From positions 1-64,000 of the forward strand of contig CANTFK010000836.1 in NCBI GenBank assembly GCA_947646735.1: DNA of 64,000 nt. Direction: 5' to 3'. The notes under the pieces were generated by a model that was given only the letters and a program-made list of their open reading frames with translations, was not told the origin of the DNA and ran no database searches. Positions 23,352 to 33,387 of the stretch are shown one piece after another. The number at the start of each line of letters is the position of its first letter. The stretch's first letter is position 1. A program made the translations under genes and the position numbers. This DNA is from Peronospora farinosa (taxonomy: Eukaryota > Oomycota > Peronosporomycetes > Peronosporales > Peronosporaceae).

Positions 23352-24509
23352 ATGGAATCAGCGGGTGATGAACGTCATCACGCAACGCGTGATGATTTCC
23401 GCCATTTGAATGATCTCGAATGGAATGCGGTTCAGCGTATGGCTGAAACCCTCGGCAACCCTGCCGTTGGTGCCATGTTGCTCTCTCTTAGCGGAGACGA
23501 CCAACATGCAACCATCGCCAAGTTCCTACAATTCACCTTGCTAGAGGAGCAAGGTTCTCAACAGGTTGAACTGTTGAGAGAACAAGGCGCTCAACAAGCT
23601 GACTTGTTGATGCATCAGGGTGCTCAACAGTCTGAACTGTTGAGACAACAGCAGGCTAGTGCTTTTGCTGCCGGGTCGGCGTATACACGTCGACCCGAGT
23701 CCTTGAAGATTGATGTCTCCAAGTACAAGGCAGTCGAAAGCGACTCCTTGTTAAGATGGTTCGTCGAGCTCGACGATGCCATTGAGGCTCGTCGCATCGA
23801 TGACGATGCGATGAAGGTCAAGTTCGCCATGTCGAACTTGGCAGGACGTGCCAAAGCTTGGGCCTTAGGGCTCAAACTGCACGACCCATACGTTTTCCCA
23901 ACGTATGAAGTCTTCAAGGCGCGGCTCAAACACATGTCTGAATCGCCTCGCGCCGAATTCAGGGCTCGGGCTGAGCTCCTGGATTTGAAACATGGTAAGC
24001 GTGATATACACGCTTTCGCCCAGCACGTACGATACCTCGTTAGCTGTATCGTACTGAAACCAATCGATGAACACACGCAAGTAACTGTGTTCATCAAGGG
24101 TCTGACAGATGGTCCTGTCAAGACCCACCTGCTCCACTTGGAACTAGAATCGCTGGATCAAGCGATCTCTGCAGCGGAACAGGAGGACTTTAGCCTACAA
24201 CAGGCTCACGTCCACTCGGGATCCTATCGTCCACCGAGACGACAGGACGGCGGAGGTCCAGAGCCAATGGACCTCTCCTATGTAGAGAGCGAGCGACCTC
24301 GCTCTCCAGGGTACAAGCGATTGCAAAAGTGCAATCGCTGTCAGAAGTTGGTCCACTACGCTTATGAGTGTAGCGCCCCACGCCCAGTGTCTCGTAACAC
24401 TGGGAGTGACGATCGACCGTCTGCCAAGAAGGGCCAGAGACGTGGGTCCCACGTTGCTGCGAAATCGCAACAACGTGGTGGACCATCAAAAAGCGGTCGG
24501 GGTCAGTAG
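23352..24509 (+). CDS. gag: Gypsy-1 Gag
   Basis: This encodes the structural capsid/nucleocapsid protein of the element. The first ATG is at 23352 (MESAGDERHH); earlier codons in frame lack ATG. A Gln-rich heptad-like repeat (LLREQGAQQADLLMHQGAQQ) precedes the retrotransposon gag domain (about 23700-24180, with RAKAWALGLK and FKARLKHMSESPR). The C-terminus carries one CCHC zinc knuckle, CNRCQKLVHYAYEC (C-x2-C-x4-H-x4-C), and a basic tail. It ends at a TAG before the protease frame, so Gag and Pol are in different frames or separated by a mutation. Confidence 0.9.
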   Translation: MESAGDERHHATRDDFRHLNDLEWNAVQRMAETLGNPAVGAMLLSLSGDDQHATIAKFLQFTLLEEQGSQQVELLREQGAQQADLLMHQGAQQSELLRQQQASAFAAGSAYTRRPESLKIDVSKYKAVESDSLLRWFVELDDAIEARRIDDDAMKVKFAMSNLAGRAKAWALGLKLHDPYVFPTYEVFKARLKHMSESPRAEFRARAELLDLKHGKRDIHAFAQHVRYLVSCIVLKPIDEHTQVTVFIKGLTDGPVKTHLLHLELESLDQAISAAEQEDFSLQQAHVHSGSYRPPRRQDGGGPEPMDLSYVESERPRSPGYKRLQKCNRCQKLVHYAYECSAPRPVSRNTGSDDRPSAKKGQRRGSHVAAKSQQRGGPSKSGRGQ

Positions 24510-24559
24510 GGGCGGAGCGCCCTTCTGATCCAGCAACGTCAAGAGAGTTCGCGGGACTC

Positions 24560-25710
24560 TTGACGAAGGTTGCTCCCAACACACAGTCACTGTGTGTTGC
24601 CGCTCCCAGTGATGAGGTATCCCTCATCACATTGAAGATCGAAGTGACAAAGAACATGTCACTTCGCGCCCTAGTTGATTGTGGGGCTTCGAGCAACTTT
24701 GTTCGACGCCAATCGCTAGATGATCGTAGGCTCAAATATGTTGAGCGCGAGACCCCTCCAACGAGGATTACGGTGCGCCTTGCAACGGACGCATCCGTAA
24801 CAGTAAAGAAACGTGTAGTGGGAATTCACTACACGCTTGAAGGCAAAAAGTAAGATGATGATTTCATCTGGATGACAAATTTGATGTCATCCTAGGATTA
24901 CCATGGCTCAGAAGGTACGAGCCATGGGTCAGCTGGCAGCATCGAACCGTGAAGATGCCTACCGCTTGTTCATCAGATGGCCATCTGATGAACGTCTTGG
25001 AGAGTTCACAAGCGTGTGAATGTTCTACGAGTGAGTGTGATGGCCTCACTTGTGGTTCGGACGTTAGTACGACTGCACAAAAACTCAGCGTGACAGACAG
25101 TCACGCTGTGGAGCAAGCTGCCGGCGAGCGTGCACAAGCACAGGCAGCGCCGAAGGTCCACCACTCGAATAAGTCGAGTGGACCGGGACATGAATGCTCG
25201 CCTAGAGGGCAGCATTCACCGAAGAGTAAACCGGTTGCCCAGAAGCGGCAGCACGGTAATCCTAGATCAACTGGAGAGTTGATCGTAGAGGATCTCGCTG
25301 TGGTTGCTCCACCACAGCTAGAGGAAGTCGATGGAACAAGTTCTATCGAGCCTGCGGGAATAAGTCCGCAGGAAATAATAACTGAGAGAGGAATAAGTCC
25401 CCAGTGCCCTGAGGGAATAAGTCCCCAGGAAGTAACCGAGACGTTGTACGTCTTGGTTAATGACGGATCAAACGTAGGCGCTTGTATGCTTGATCTGATC
25501 GCGCCTCCGAAGTTAACTTCGGAGATAACTCAGTTGCCTACGCTAGAACCTAAAAGATTCTTGCGTGATCTGCGTAGTGGCAATGTCAAGCAGATCTGTG
25601 TGCTCGTCGCAGAGGACGAGTACATGACTGACATTCGGTCAGCAACAGTTTTTGCCGAGAACGAACGGGTTCTCAGCAGCTCATCAATAGACGAGAGTGT
25701 CCTTGATTAG
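24560..25710 (+). pseudogene. Gypsy-1 aspartic protease and protease-RT linker
   Basis: The retropepsin active site is LVDCGASSNFV, where the usual DSG is DCG. The flap and C-terminal part, FDVILGLPWLRRYEPW, lies in another frame after a frameshift at about 24855. The linker that follows (24949-25710) is Ser/Glu-rich with three GISPQ(E/C) repeats, and ends at a TAG that is in frame with the reverse transcriptase. Gypsy-2 has a comparable linker ending in DESVL. Confidence 0.85.
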
Positions 25711-27440
25711 AAGACTCGGATTGAGCGATATACATCGCAATCCTGGGAGTCACTGAAGTCAAATCCTTTGTATAAGGATTTGGTCGAATTCAAGGATGTA
25801 TTCCCTGAATCCGTTCCGTGCGAGTTGCCTAAGGATAAAGGTACTCGACACGAGATCGACCTTGTTCCTGGCACAAAATATTGTGTCATGAAGCAGTGGC
25901 CACTGCCTCGGGAACAGGTAGAGGCGATCGACAAGTTCTTTGCCGATCGCCTAGCAGCGGGCCATGTGAGGGAGTCAACCTCACCTCACAGCTCTCCGAC
26001 CTTCTGTGTGCGCAAGGCCACAAGAGGGTGGCGGATAGTACACGCGTTCAACAAGCTGAATGCTGCAACGATATTGGTCCAAACGCCGATACCGAGAAAG
26101 GACGTAACCATAGATGGTATGTTTAAGAGTACCATCTTTTCGTCCATGGATCTGATGGATGGTTTCTATCAGATCCTAATGCGTGAACGGGACATCCCTT
26201 ACACAGCAGTGAGCACTCCCAGTGGTATGCTCTGGGAATGGTTGGTGATGCCGCAAGGGCTTAGTAATGCACCAGACACATTCAATAGATGTGTTTCACA
26301 TCTATTGAGACCGGTGCGCGAATTCGCACCGAGTTACTTCGATGATGTGTTCGTCCATAGTCGAGCTATGGACGGGAATACAGACGTGGAAGTCCATAGA
26401 CTCCACGTCCGTAAGGTTCTTACACTTATGCGCGAGCATAAGTTGTACGCCAACCTCAAGAAGTGTATAATCGCAGCTAGCGAAATACCACTTCTTGGGT
26501 GCATCGTCGGAAAGAACGACGTACGCCCTGATCCAGAGAAGATTAAGGCGATCACCGACTGGCCAGTGCCAGTCGATGTCAAGGGACTAAGGAAGTTCCT
26601 TGGGCTAGCGGCGTACTTGCACAAGTACTCGCGCAATTACGCCGAAATGACAGTACATCTTTCTTGTTTACTCAAGAAAAATGTAAAGTGGAATTGGAAC
26701 GCTGATTGTCAGCGTTTCTTTGAACGTATCAAGCAAAGCTTGATGCAATCGCCAGTGTTGGCGATTGCCGATCAAGACAGACCATTTCATGTGGTCTGTG
26801 ACGCCAGTGATTTTGCAATCGGCTGCGCACTGATGCAATATGATACAGACGGCGCAGAGCGTGTCGTCTGTTATCAATCGCGTCAGCTGCAACCAGCTGA
26901 GCGCAACTACCCGGTGCATGACAATAATTTTTTTGCTATGAAGTATGCACTGGATAAATTTTGCGTCTATCTCTTAGGAGATAGACCGTTCATTGTATAT
27001 ACAGACCATGCGTCACTACGCACGGCTGTAAATATTCCACACCTCTCGCAACGAATGGCGAGATGGTTGTCTATCTTCGCGGAGTACAACTTCTCCGTGG
27101 AGTATAAGCCGGGACGACTTAACGTTGCCGCCGATGATCTTTCACGTCGGCCTGACCTACAGCCGACTGTGCAATTCGAAAGTGATGTGAACACCACTGT
27201 CGCCACGCTGAGTACCAGCGTCTTGTCGTCGAGCTTACTCGACGACATTAGAAGGGCATGCGCACAAGATAATGATCTTGTACGCCTGATGGAGTATCTC
27301 AAGGACCCATCCACGCAAGCTAAGAAGCGCTTGCCTGCCATGTATCGATCTTCTCTCGATCGATACACCCAGCGGAACGGCTTACTGTACTACACAGCCG
27401 TACGCCTCGTGTCATTGTACCGCCACAACATGATCTCAGG
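25711..27440 (+). CDS. Gypsy-1 reverse transcriptase and RNase H
   Basis: This is an open frame to 27477. RT blocks include HSSPTFCVRKATRGWRIVHA, IFSSMDLMDGFYQILM, LWEWLVMPQGLSNAPDTFNR and the catalytic box SYFDDVFVHS (YxDD class, here FDDV). RNase H follows with VVCDASDFAIGCALMQ, NYPVHDNNFFAMKYALDKF and VYTDHASLRT. The region then leads through ARWLSIFAEYNFSVEYKPG and DDLSRRPD into the connection. It copies the element RNA and removes the template strand. The real end is near 27440, where a frameshift leads into the integrase frame. Confidence 0.92.
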
Positions 27441-28432
27441 TTACGGATCATGTTTGAATGTCACGATGCACCAATAAGTGGGCATCGCGGCCGTGAGAAG
27501 ACTTATCTCACGGTCAGTAGCGCCTTTTACTGGCCACACCAGTATAAGTTTGTGCGCAAGTACGTGCGTGCTTGCGAGATGTGTCAACGAGTGAAGCCTA
27601 GTCCTTCACTCCGTGCATCGTTACAGCCTCTACCTTTACGGAAGAGTACTGGGAGTCCGTATCAATGGACTTCGTCTTTGGGTTTCCCAAAGACGCTCAC
27701 GGGAATAATGGTATTCTCGTGTTTGTCGACAGGTTCAGCAAGATGGTACATCTTGTTGCTGTACCTGAGTCGATCACAGCAGAGGGCTGTGCTCGAGTGT
27801 ATATCGATACAATCTTTCGATTGCACGGTTTACCTCGTGAACTTGTGTCCGATAGGGACCCCCGGTTCACGGCTGAGTTTTGGCGTTCCGTGTTCCAAAC
27901 ACTTGGAACACGGCTCACAATGTATACTTCTGACCATTCAGAAACCGATGGTCAGACTGAACGCGCCAATCGCGTCCTCGAAGAGATTCTTCTAGGTTAC
28001 GTCCACTCGTTTACGAGTTGGAGTGAGTTCTTGTCGATGGTCGAATTCGCCATCAACAACTCCGTGCATGCCTCCACGACGCATACACCGTTCTACGTGA
28101 ATGGCCTTCGCCGTCCACGTGTCCCCACCTTAGTCGAGGGTGACTCTAATTTAAGGAAGGGAGGGACTCGCTCGAGCGAGAACCAATATGGCTCTTGCTC
28201 ATCACGCGACGACGTTATGGTCGACGCGAAAGTAACCGAAGTCGAACCATTCGACTTCGGTGAAGAGGAAGAAAGTAAGAGCGATGACGCTCTTACTGAT
28301 AACGATGCTGACGATATTAGCATTGTTCGAGGTATCACAAACGAGAACAGTAATGTTCTCGCTGAATTAGTAACCGATATCTCTGCAGTGCACTCACAAT
28401 GCACTGCAGCCAAAAGCAACAAGTCAGCTTAG
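27441..28432 (+). pseudogene. Gypsy-1 integrase (frameshifted)
   Basis: The HHCC zinc-binding segment is ECHDAPISGHRGREKTYLTV through ACEMCQRVKP in one frame. A second frameshift near 27640 leads to the catalytic core: SMDFVFGFPKDAHGN and VDRFSKMVHL, SDRDPRFTAEFW (second Asp) and SETDGQTERANRVLEE (Glu). The core frame then runs to a TAG at 28430-28432. All D,D,E residues are present but divided between frames. Confidence 0.88.
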
Positions 28433-29473
28433 AATTTACTGCTGACTCGTGAAGCGGTAGTTCGTTTCGTGCAAGATTCCATCGCGGAAGCGGTGGATAA
28501 GCAAATACGAAACGCAGACAATAATGGAAGGGCAAATGGTCAGACATTTATTGAAGGTGATTTAGTTTTGCTGTCAACAGTAAACCTACCTAAACATGTA
28601 GTGACTAACGTGGGCAGCAATATATTGTTGCCCAAGTACATCTGCCCGTTTCGTGTATTGCGACGCCTAGGCAACGCATACACGATCGAGTTGCCACGCA
28701 GGATGCGTACGCATCCTACGTTTTACGTGGGACGTCTTCGTCCGTACGTTCAGTACGCGGCTTCTTCGAACGACGAAGTCAGCCATTACTCTCAAGAATC
28801 CCCTTCAGATTCTTGTTGTCACGAACCAGATTCGATACCTGGTCGTGTAGAGATGACATTTTCCCATGATATTGGACGATCTTCTGACGAGCTGTCGCCA
28901 GCTCGTTACTTAGAGAATGAAGCCGCCGTTCATTCTCCAATAGTGCGAAAGCATTGTTTGCCCGAGACTTCTCATGGTCAAACCCAAGCTGTCGCACAAT
29001 GTCCTCTAGGCGGCGACGCTTATCCCGTTCGTGATCAACATCACAACGGAGCTCACGAGTTACACGGGCAAACCCGTCTAACTCAGCAGCCAAGTCCGAT
29101 GAAAGAATCGGACAGGGTTTTCCCTCCACCACCGCATCCGCTGGTGGACTCCCATGGCGGGAAGCGCTTCCTCGTGGAACGCTTACTACAGCACCGCGAA
29201 GTGAAGGAACGTCGGACGAGTTGTCTCGTCCGGTGGCGTGGCTATCCGCCTTCGACGGATAGCTGGGAACCTCGGGCCCAACTGATGGCCGACGTTCCCG
29301 GCCTTGTCGAACAGTACGACAAGGGGCACCCGATGGTGATGGACCATCGGAAAACGAGCGCCCAGCGCGCTGTAAAGGTATTGAAAAGTAGCAATCCCTT
29401 CACGCATTTCAGAAGAAATGCGAGCCCTCCACCAGGGCTTAGTAAGGAGGTACGCCTCCTTAGGCGCTCTTGA
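28433..29473 (+). pseudogene. Gypsy-1 integrase C-terminus and chromodomain
   Basis: In the same frame after the stop come VQDSIAEAVDKQIRN, the GPY/F-like module (LLPKYICPFRVLRRLGNAYT, HPTFYVGRLRPY), a long low-complexity linker and a C-terminal chromodomain (RFLVERLLQHREVKERRTS, LVRWRGYPPSTDSWEP). Chromodomains of Gypsy integrases usually steer insertion to marked chromatin. The linker (about 28770-29140) is exactly opposite the coiled-coil ORF on the minus strand. Confidence 0.88.
28779..29132 (-). CDS. Antisense coiled-coil ORF of Gypsy-1
   Basis: This minus-strand frame (118 codons) has strong heptad character: LAAELDGFARVTRELRCDVD, HERDKRRRLEDIVRQLG, ENERRLHSLSNELATARQKI, LHDQVSNLVRDNKNLKG. 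It lies antisense to the sense-strand linker between GPY/F and chromodomain. It may be a downstream exon of the antisense gene that starts at 30320. Gypsy-2 has a coiled coil at the matching place (41018-41383). Confidence 0.5.
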   Translation of the reverse strand: MVEGKPCPILSSDLAAELDGFARVTRELRCDVDHERDKRRRLEDIVRQLGFDHEKSRANNAFALLENERRLHSLSNELATARQKIVQYHGKMSSLHDQVSNLVRDNKNLKGILESNG

Positions 29474-29597
29474 CGAGGTGCTCAAGCACCCCGGGCATGG
29501 GTCGCCCCAAGAGAGGCATAACAGGTCTGCCTCTCTAGATAACCGATGCAAACGAAAGCATGCACCGGACGTACTTCGTTTCTCAAACTTATTGCGG

Positions 29598-30320
29598 CTA
29601 GCAAAAAGTCTTTGAAACCAAGCCTCTTTCCCAACATTTAAAACGTTGGTGATAAACGCCTTCCAAGATTGGAGGATCGCGTGTGTTCTTCGCACTGGCG
29701 TAAAGGCCGTGAAGCTTTGACGCATCAAATAACGGTATGGAAAACCGTTCGTTGGTCTTTCCAGACCAACGATCAAGCAGATGCTTGGGTAGCATCCATG
29801 GCTTGCGATCAGGAGCAAGACGCAATACGTTGCGGCCTAAAGCTTCCTGCGTGGTATCAACAGAAGTACCGACACCACGAGCATTAGTGTCAACAGAAGT
29901 ACCGACACTATGAGCACTGATGTCAGTAGAAGCACTGACATCACCCTTACGGTCCCCACCCGAGTCACTATCCTTCGACTCGTTTGGCGAGTCGTCTGAT
30001 TCATCAGACGACTCGAACATTTCACGGTACATTGATTCACTCAATGTACCACGATCTCTCTTCGTAACATTCGACGACGAGGTATCACCCCGGGAAGAGC
30101 CCGGGAGTGGAACAGGTGACTTTGAGCCGGATGCGTCATCCGACTCACCAGAGTAGTAAACGACTAACTCTGGGTCAACATCTTCACGTGGCGAAGCGCC
30201 ACGTGAACCTGCAACAGGCGTTGCAGGCTGATGTTGACATCCAGCAGACACTTATGTGTCTGCTGGCTGATGCTGTGAGCTCTTAGCTGCCTTAGCAGCG
30301 ACGCGCATTGACTTTGTCAT
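29598..30320 (-). pseudogene. Antisense ORF of Gypsy-1 (one stop)
   Basis: A minus-strand ATG at 30320 (MTKSMRVAAKAAKSSQHQP) opens a frame with a single TAA after about 22 codons, then runs 217 codons to 29598. The N-terminal half is acidic and Ser-rich with the motif PELVVYYSGESDD and a SxSSDESDDSPNES-like stretch. Two imperfect repeats, SVGTSVDT and GVGTSVDT, follow. The C-terminal part contains PWMLPKHLLDRWSGKTNERF. The ATG is 95 bp inside the 3' LTR. No known domain was recognised. Matching antisense ORFs at the same place in Gypsy-2 and Gypsy-4 argue against chance. Confidence 0.55.
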
Positions 30321-30403
30321 AGCGTAAATTGTTGAATGAAAGAAAATTCAACAAGTGCTCTTTTCCCATAGTCACTAAACAGTCACTAATGTGACTGTTG
30401 GTT

Positions 30404-30415
30404 GAGGGGAGGTGA
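30404..30415 (+). promoter_or_regulatory. Gypsy-1 polypurine tract
   Basis: GAGGGGAGGTGA lies directly before the 3' LTR and is the expected plus-strand primer site. Confidence 0.8.
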
Positions 30416-30873
30416 TGTAACGGGGTGAGCCCGTTACATGATATTGACACTTATATGAAGTGTCAATAAAAATATTATTATAACTAATAATATTTGACAA
30501 TATTACCTTTTCTTATAATATTGATCCTAGATCTCCTTGAAGTTGGAGATGCCCTATCATTGGTTGATATGGGCCATCATATCAACCAACACGTTGACCA
30601 ATGACCGATGGACGCGCGCAATGAGTGGAGGGCAAGTTGTCAACATACATAGTTGTAGTTTAATATAGTTAACATAGGTTATAACAGATTAGTTTTATTA
30701 GGTAGTTAACTATATTAAATACAGTTTTCTTTTCCTCTACTTCTAAGCGTATCGTTTAGAAGTAAAGCTTCCTCTGCTCACGTGTACGTGAGGTTTTGAG
30801 GCACCTGCTTTCACTGTAATCAGTAAAAGTAGACTATACTGTAATCAGTATAGTCGGAGGGTGCCCCATTACA
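30416..30873 (+). repeat. Gypsy-1 3' LTR
   Basis: It has the same length as the 5' LTR. One difference was seen by eye (GTAATCAGTATAGTC here, GTAATCGGTATAGTC in the 5' copy). Confidence 0.95.
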
Positions 30874-31926
30874 GATACAAAATGCTACATGAAAGGAAGC
30901 GTTGCTGTCGCCAGAAACACCAACGGCTGCAAGCAACGGACAGCATCACACTGATGAAAGGTACTTTTTATCATCAATAAGTCAACGATGCTACAGTATA
31001 TAGATAATTCCTCATTAATTTGTTGTCTACGCCACGTAGTTAACTTGTCCGGTGACCACCACAAAAGGCGAGTCGTACACAAGTTCTCATGATGAGGTTT
31101 GCATTAAATGTAAGCTGATGGTGCTGCATCTTAAGGTGGTAAAAGAGTCGGAGGAAGTAAGGCAAAGGCAACCAGAATTCGTCATTTACTTCAGCTCTTT
31201 CAACCATGCCATAAACATAAGAGGGTACGCTAAGCTTCAAAAATCATAGACCCGTACGACTTCACTATGTTTTCAGTAGCCACTTTTTTGGTAATGATTG
31301 ACAGCCTAAATAGTCCAGAATTCTTTAGAATAGAAGCGTGCAATTGTACAGTATTTTGCGGCAAGCGAAGTAACGTTAAGCATGGAAACCTGACATAACC
31401 ACCGAAAACAGAAGCGTCTTTGGCTTGGCATTTCCATCAAATGAGCAGAGTTGAGAGATCAAAGCTTCAGGGGTCAGAGCAGCTCCTTCACTTGCTTCTA
31501 TTTACTGACAATGTGCAACGTCATTATTCGTACAGAAGTCGAAAGATGAAATGCAATGCAATCAGTTGATTTAATGGAGCTTCTATCAAGAAATACATTT
31601 GCCTTTCCAAATATAGTTTACGAATATATAATTAGTAAGATCCCTTACACTAGTAATTTATTCTCAAGCTTCAATCAAAACGCCATCCATCATAAATAGA
31701 CGGATAGATTAATCTTAACGAGTGCATGATGCAGAAGCTCTTTACCTAATTGTTTCTAGCTAGATGAAGAGAAGAAACAAACCATCCATTTGATCAATTA
31801 CCACTTAAGTCTTGAAACACAAAAAGCTTCTCCCTTCAATCACTTCGTAATGATCAACAACGAAATGGTAAAACAACCAAACAGCATCACGACACTCTCA
31901 AATTTGCTTCCTTCCATTTTCTCAAG
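30874..31926. other. Duplicated flank and upstream region of protease copy 2
   Basis: No gene is seen. The part 30874-31480 is the continuation of the segment interrupted by Gypsy-1 and is found inverted at 61634-62640. From 31456 it matches the upstream region of protease copy 1 (19756 onwards), with small indels. The region just before the ATG probably includes the protease promoter. Confidence 0.6.
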
Positions 31927-33261
31927 ATGCAGTGGGCTTTTGCACTCCTTCTAGCTGCTGTTGCAACTGTTGATGTCGTCGCACAGACAACAGGTCAACA
32001 AGTGGAAATCCTTATCGGTGCCGGGTGCAAGTTTTCCAACTACTCAACACTGCCAATAGCGATTGGAAAAGAACCTTCTTATCTCCTCAAGCTCGACCCT
32101 GGGCTCGGGAAGGGCATCTACCTACTGCATTTCACGCAATTCAATCTACCAGAAACCGACGTACTGGTAGTGAGAGCGTCTAATGATCCGATTACGACAC
32201 CACCGGTGGCAATACTAGCGGGGAAGAACGCAACGGGAACGTTTTACTCTACTGCGATATCGGGAGATGGAGTGAAGCTGGAGCTTTTCAAGTCATCAGT
32301 TCCGGACACGACCAATTCGACTTCGTGTCGAGGCTTTGCCGTTGATGGCCTGCTCTTTTCTCCGAAAGAGCTGGTAGATGAGGCTCAGCATCGGCAAGTA
32401 GCTGTCAAAGTGCCTTTGACCAACCGTGCCAACATGACAGACACCGACGACGACGACGACGACGACAATAAGGAAAGTGTCTGTGGCGCAGACGAATCTG
32501 TCGAAGCTGCTTGTGCGCCCAGTGCTACGAACAGTGCGGAAGGAGCAGTCATGTTGGCCAAGTCGCACTCCGTGGCTCGACTTTCAATCATCAAAGAGAA
32601 TGGCATGTTAATTGCATACTGCACCGGCTGGCTGCTTGGTTGCGACGGCCACTTGATCACGAACCAGCACTGTATCGGCAGTACAGAGGACGCGATCAAT
32701 ACAAAGGTGGAGTTTTTTGCTCAAGCAACCAGTTGTGGAGATAGCGAGGATTGTGATACTCGGGGTGGATGTCCAGGGTCAGTTGGCGTGACGTCTACAA
32801 CACTTGTAGCTGTGTCAGAAGCGTTAGACTATGCGGTGGTTCGACTTGATATCAACAATAGTGTTGCAGATTATGCTGGCTTGTATGAGAAGACGGGTGG
32901 CTATCTGCAGCTCCGTGGCTCAGGAGCTGTCCTTGAAGAAAACATCTACATCCCGCAACATCCGTTGGGGTATGGCAAACGCATCGCGTGGCTACATAAT
33001 GGTCAACCTGGTCGTGTCGAGTCTCTCACCGTCACGGGATGTCGTAAAAACGACGTGGGTTACTACGTGGACACGCAAGAAGGGTCGTCAGGGTCGCCGA
33101 TTCTTGCCACGAGAGACAATAAGGTCATTGCGATGCATCACTGCGGCGATTGCTTAAATGGAGCTATTCCATCGCAAGCGATTATTGAGGATCTCACCGC
33201 CAAAGGCGTTCTGCCGAAATGCTCCGTCGCAGAAGAGAACAGTACAACTACAAGTGCTTAA
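31927..33261 (+). CDS. Secreted trypsin-like serine protease, intact copy 2
   Basis: The product is a 444-residue protease predicted to be secreted. The signal peptide covers residues 1-20 (MQWAFALLLAAVATVDVVAQ). Residues 21-170 form an N-terminal domain with several Cys and N-glycosylation sites; an Asp run (DTDDDDDDDN) at about 172-181 separates it from the catalytic domain. The triad of an S1/glutamyl-endopeptidase-like fold is visible: His248 in LITNQHCIG, Asp301 in ALDYAVVRLD, Ser388 in EGSSGSPIL. Conserved Cys pairs (HCGDC, CDTRGGC) suggest disulphides. The specificity cannot be given. It converges with the SDR remnant at 33388. This is the only intact copy in the window; copy 1 is frameshifted and copy 3 runs off the edge. 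In plant-pathogenic oomycetes such proteases act in the apoplast, which is inference here. Confidence 0.9.
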   Translation: MQWAFALLLAAVATVDVVAQTTGQQVEILIGAGCKFSNYSTLPIAIGKEPSYLLKLDPGLGKGIYLLHFTQFNLPETDVLVVRASNDPITTPPVAILAGKNATGTFYSTAISGDGVKLELFKSSVPDTTNSTSCRGFAVDGLLFSPKELVDEAQHRQVAVKVPLTNRANMTDTDDDDDDDNKESVCGADESVEAACAPSATNSAEGAVMLAKSHSVARLSIIKENGMLIAYCTGWLLGCDGHLITNQHCIGSTEDAINTKVEFFAQATSCGDSEDCDTRGGCPGSVGVTSTTLVAVSEALDYAVVRLDINNSVADYAGLYEKTGGYLQLRGSGAVLEENIYIPQHPLGYGKRIAWLHNGQPGRVESLTVTGCRKNDVGYYVDTQEGSSGSPILATRDNKVIAMHHCGDCLNGAIPSQAIIEDLTAKGVLPKCSVAEENSTTTSA

Positions 33262-33387
33262 ATTGAAGCAGCAGCGAAGATGTCGATAGCTTGTAGATTG
33301 GAAAGGGTTGGCAAGATCAGAAAATAACAAAACATTCTTTCGGATCCACAAAGTTGTTTGGTTTATCCACTCGTCTTTAGATAAAGT

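Larger units (their letters stand above)
22847..30873 (+). mobile_element. Gypsy-1: nearly full-length Ty3/Gypsy chromodomain retrotransposon (8027 bp)
   Basis: Two LTRs of 458 bp (22847-23304 and 30416-30873) differ at only about one position. They are flanked by GATAC at 22842-22846 and 30874-30878, a 5-bp target duplication. The order inside is gag, aspartic protease, linker, reverse transcriptase, RNase H, integrase, GPY/F module and chromodomain, followed by a roughly 940-bp 3' region with an antisense ORF. The coding region has several frameshifts and stops (details in sub-features) although the LTRs imply a very recent insertion. Confidence 0.97.

Noticed and set aside
23624..24121. 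165-codon minus-strand ORF opposite gag
   Set aside because: Shadow of the conserved gag frame; no counterpart in the other elements.
29186..29818. 210-codon minus-strand ORF in Gypsy-1
   Set aside because: It overlaps the other antisense frames, is Arg-rich without features, starts without ATG conservation and has no counterpart in Gypsy-2.
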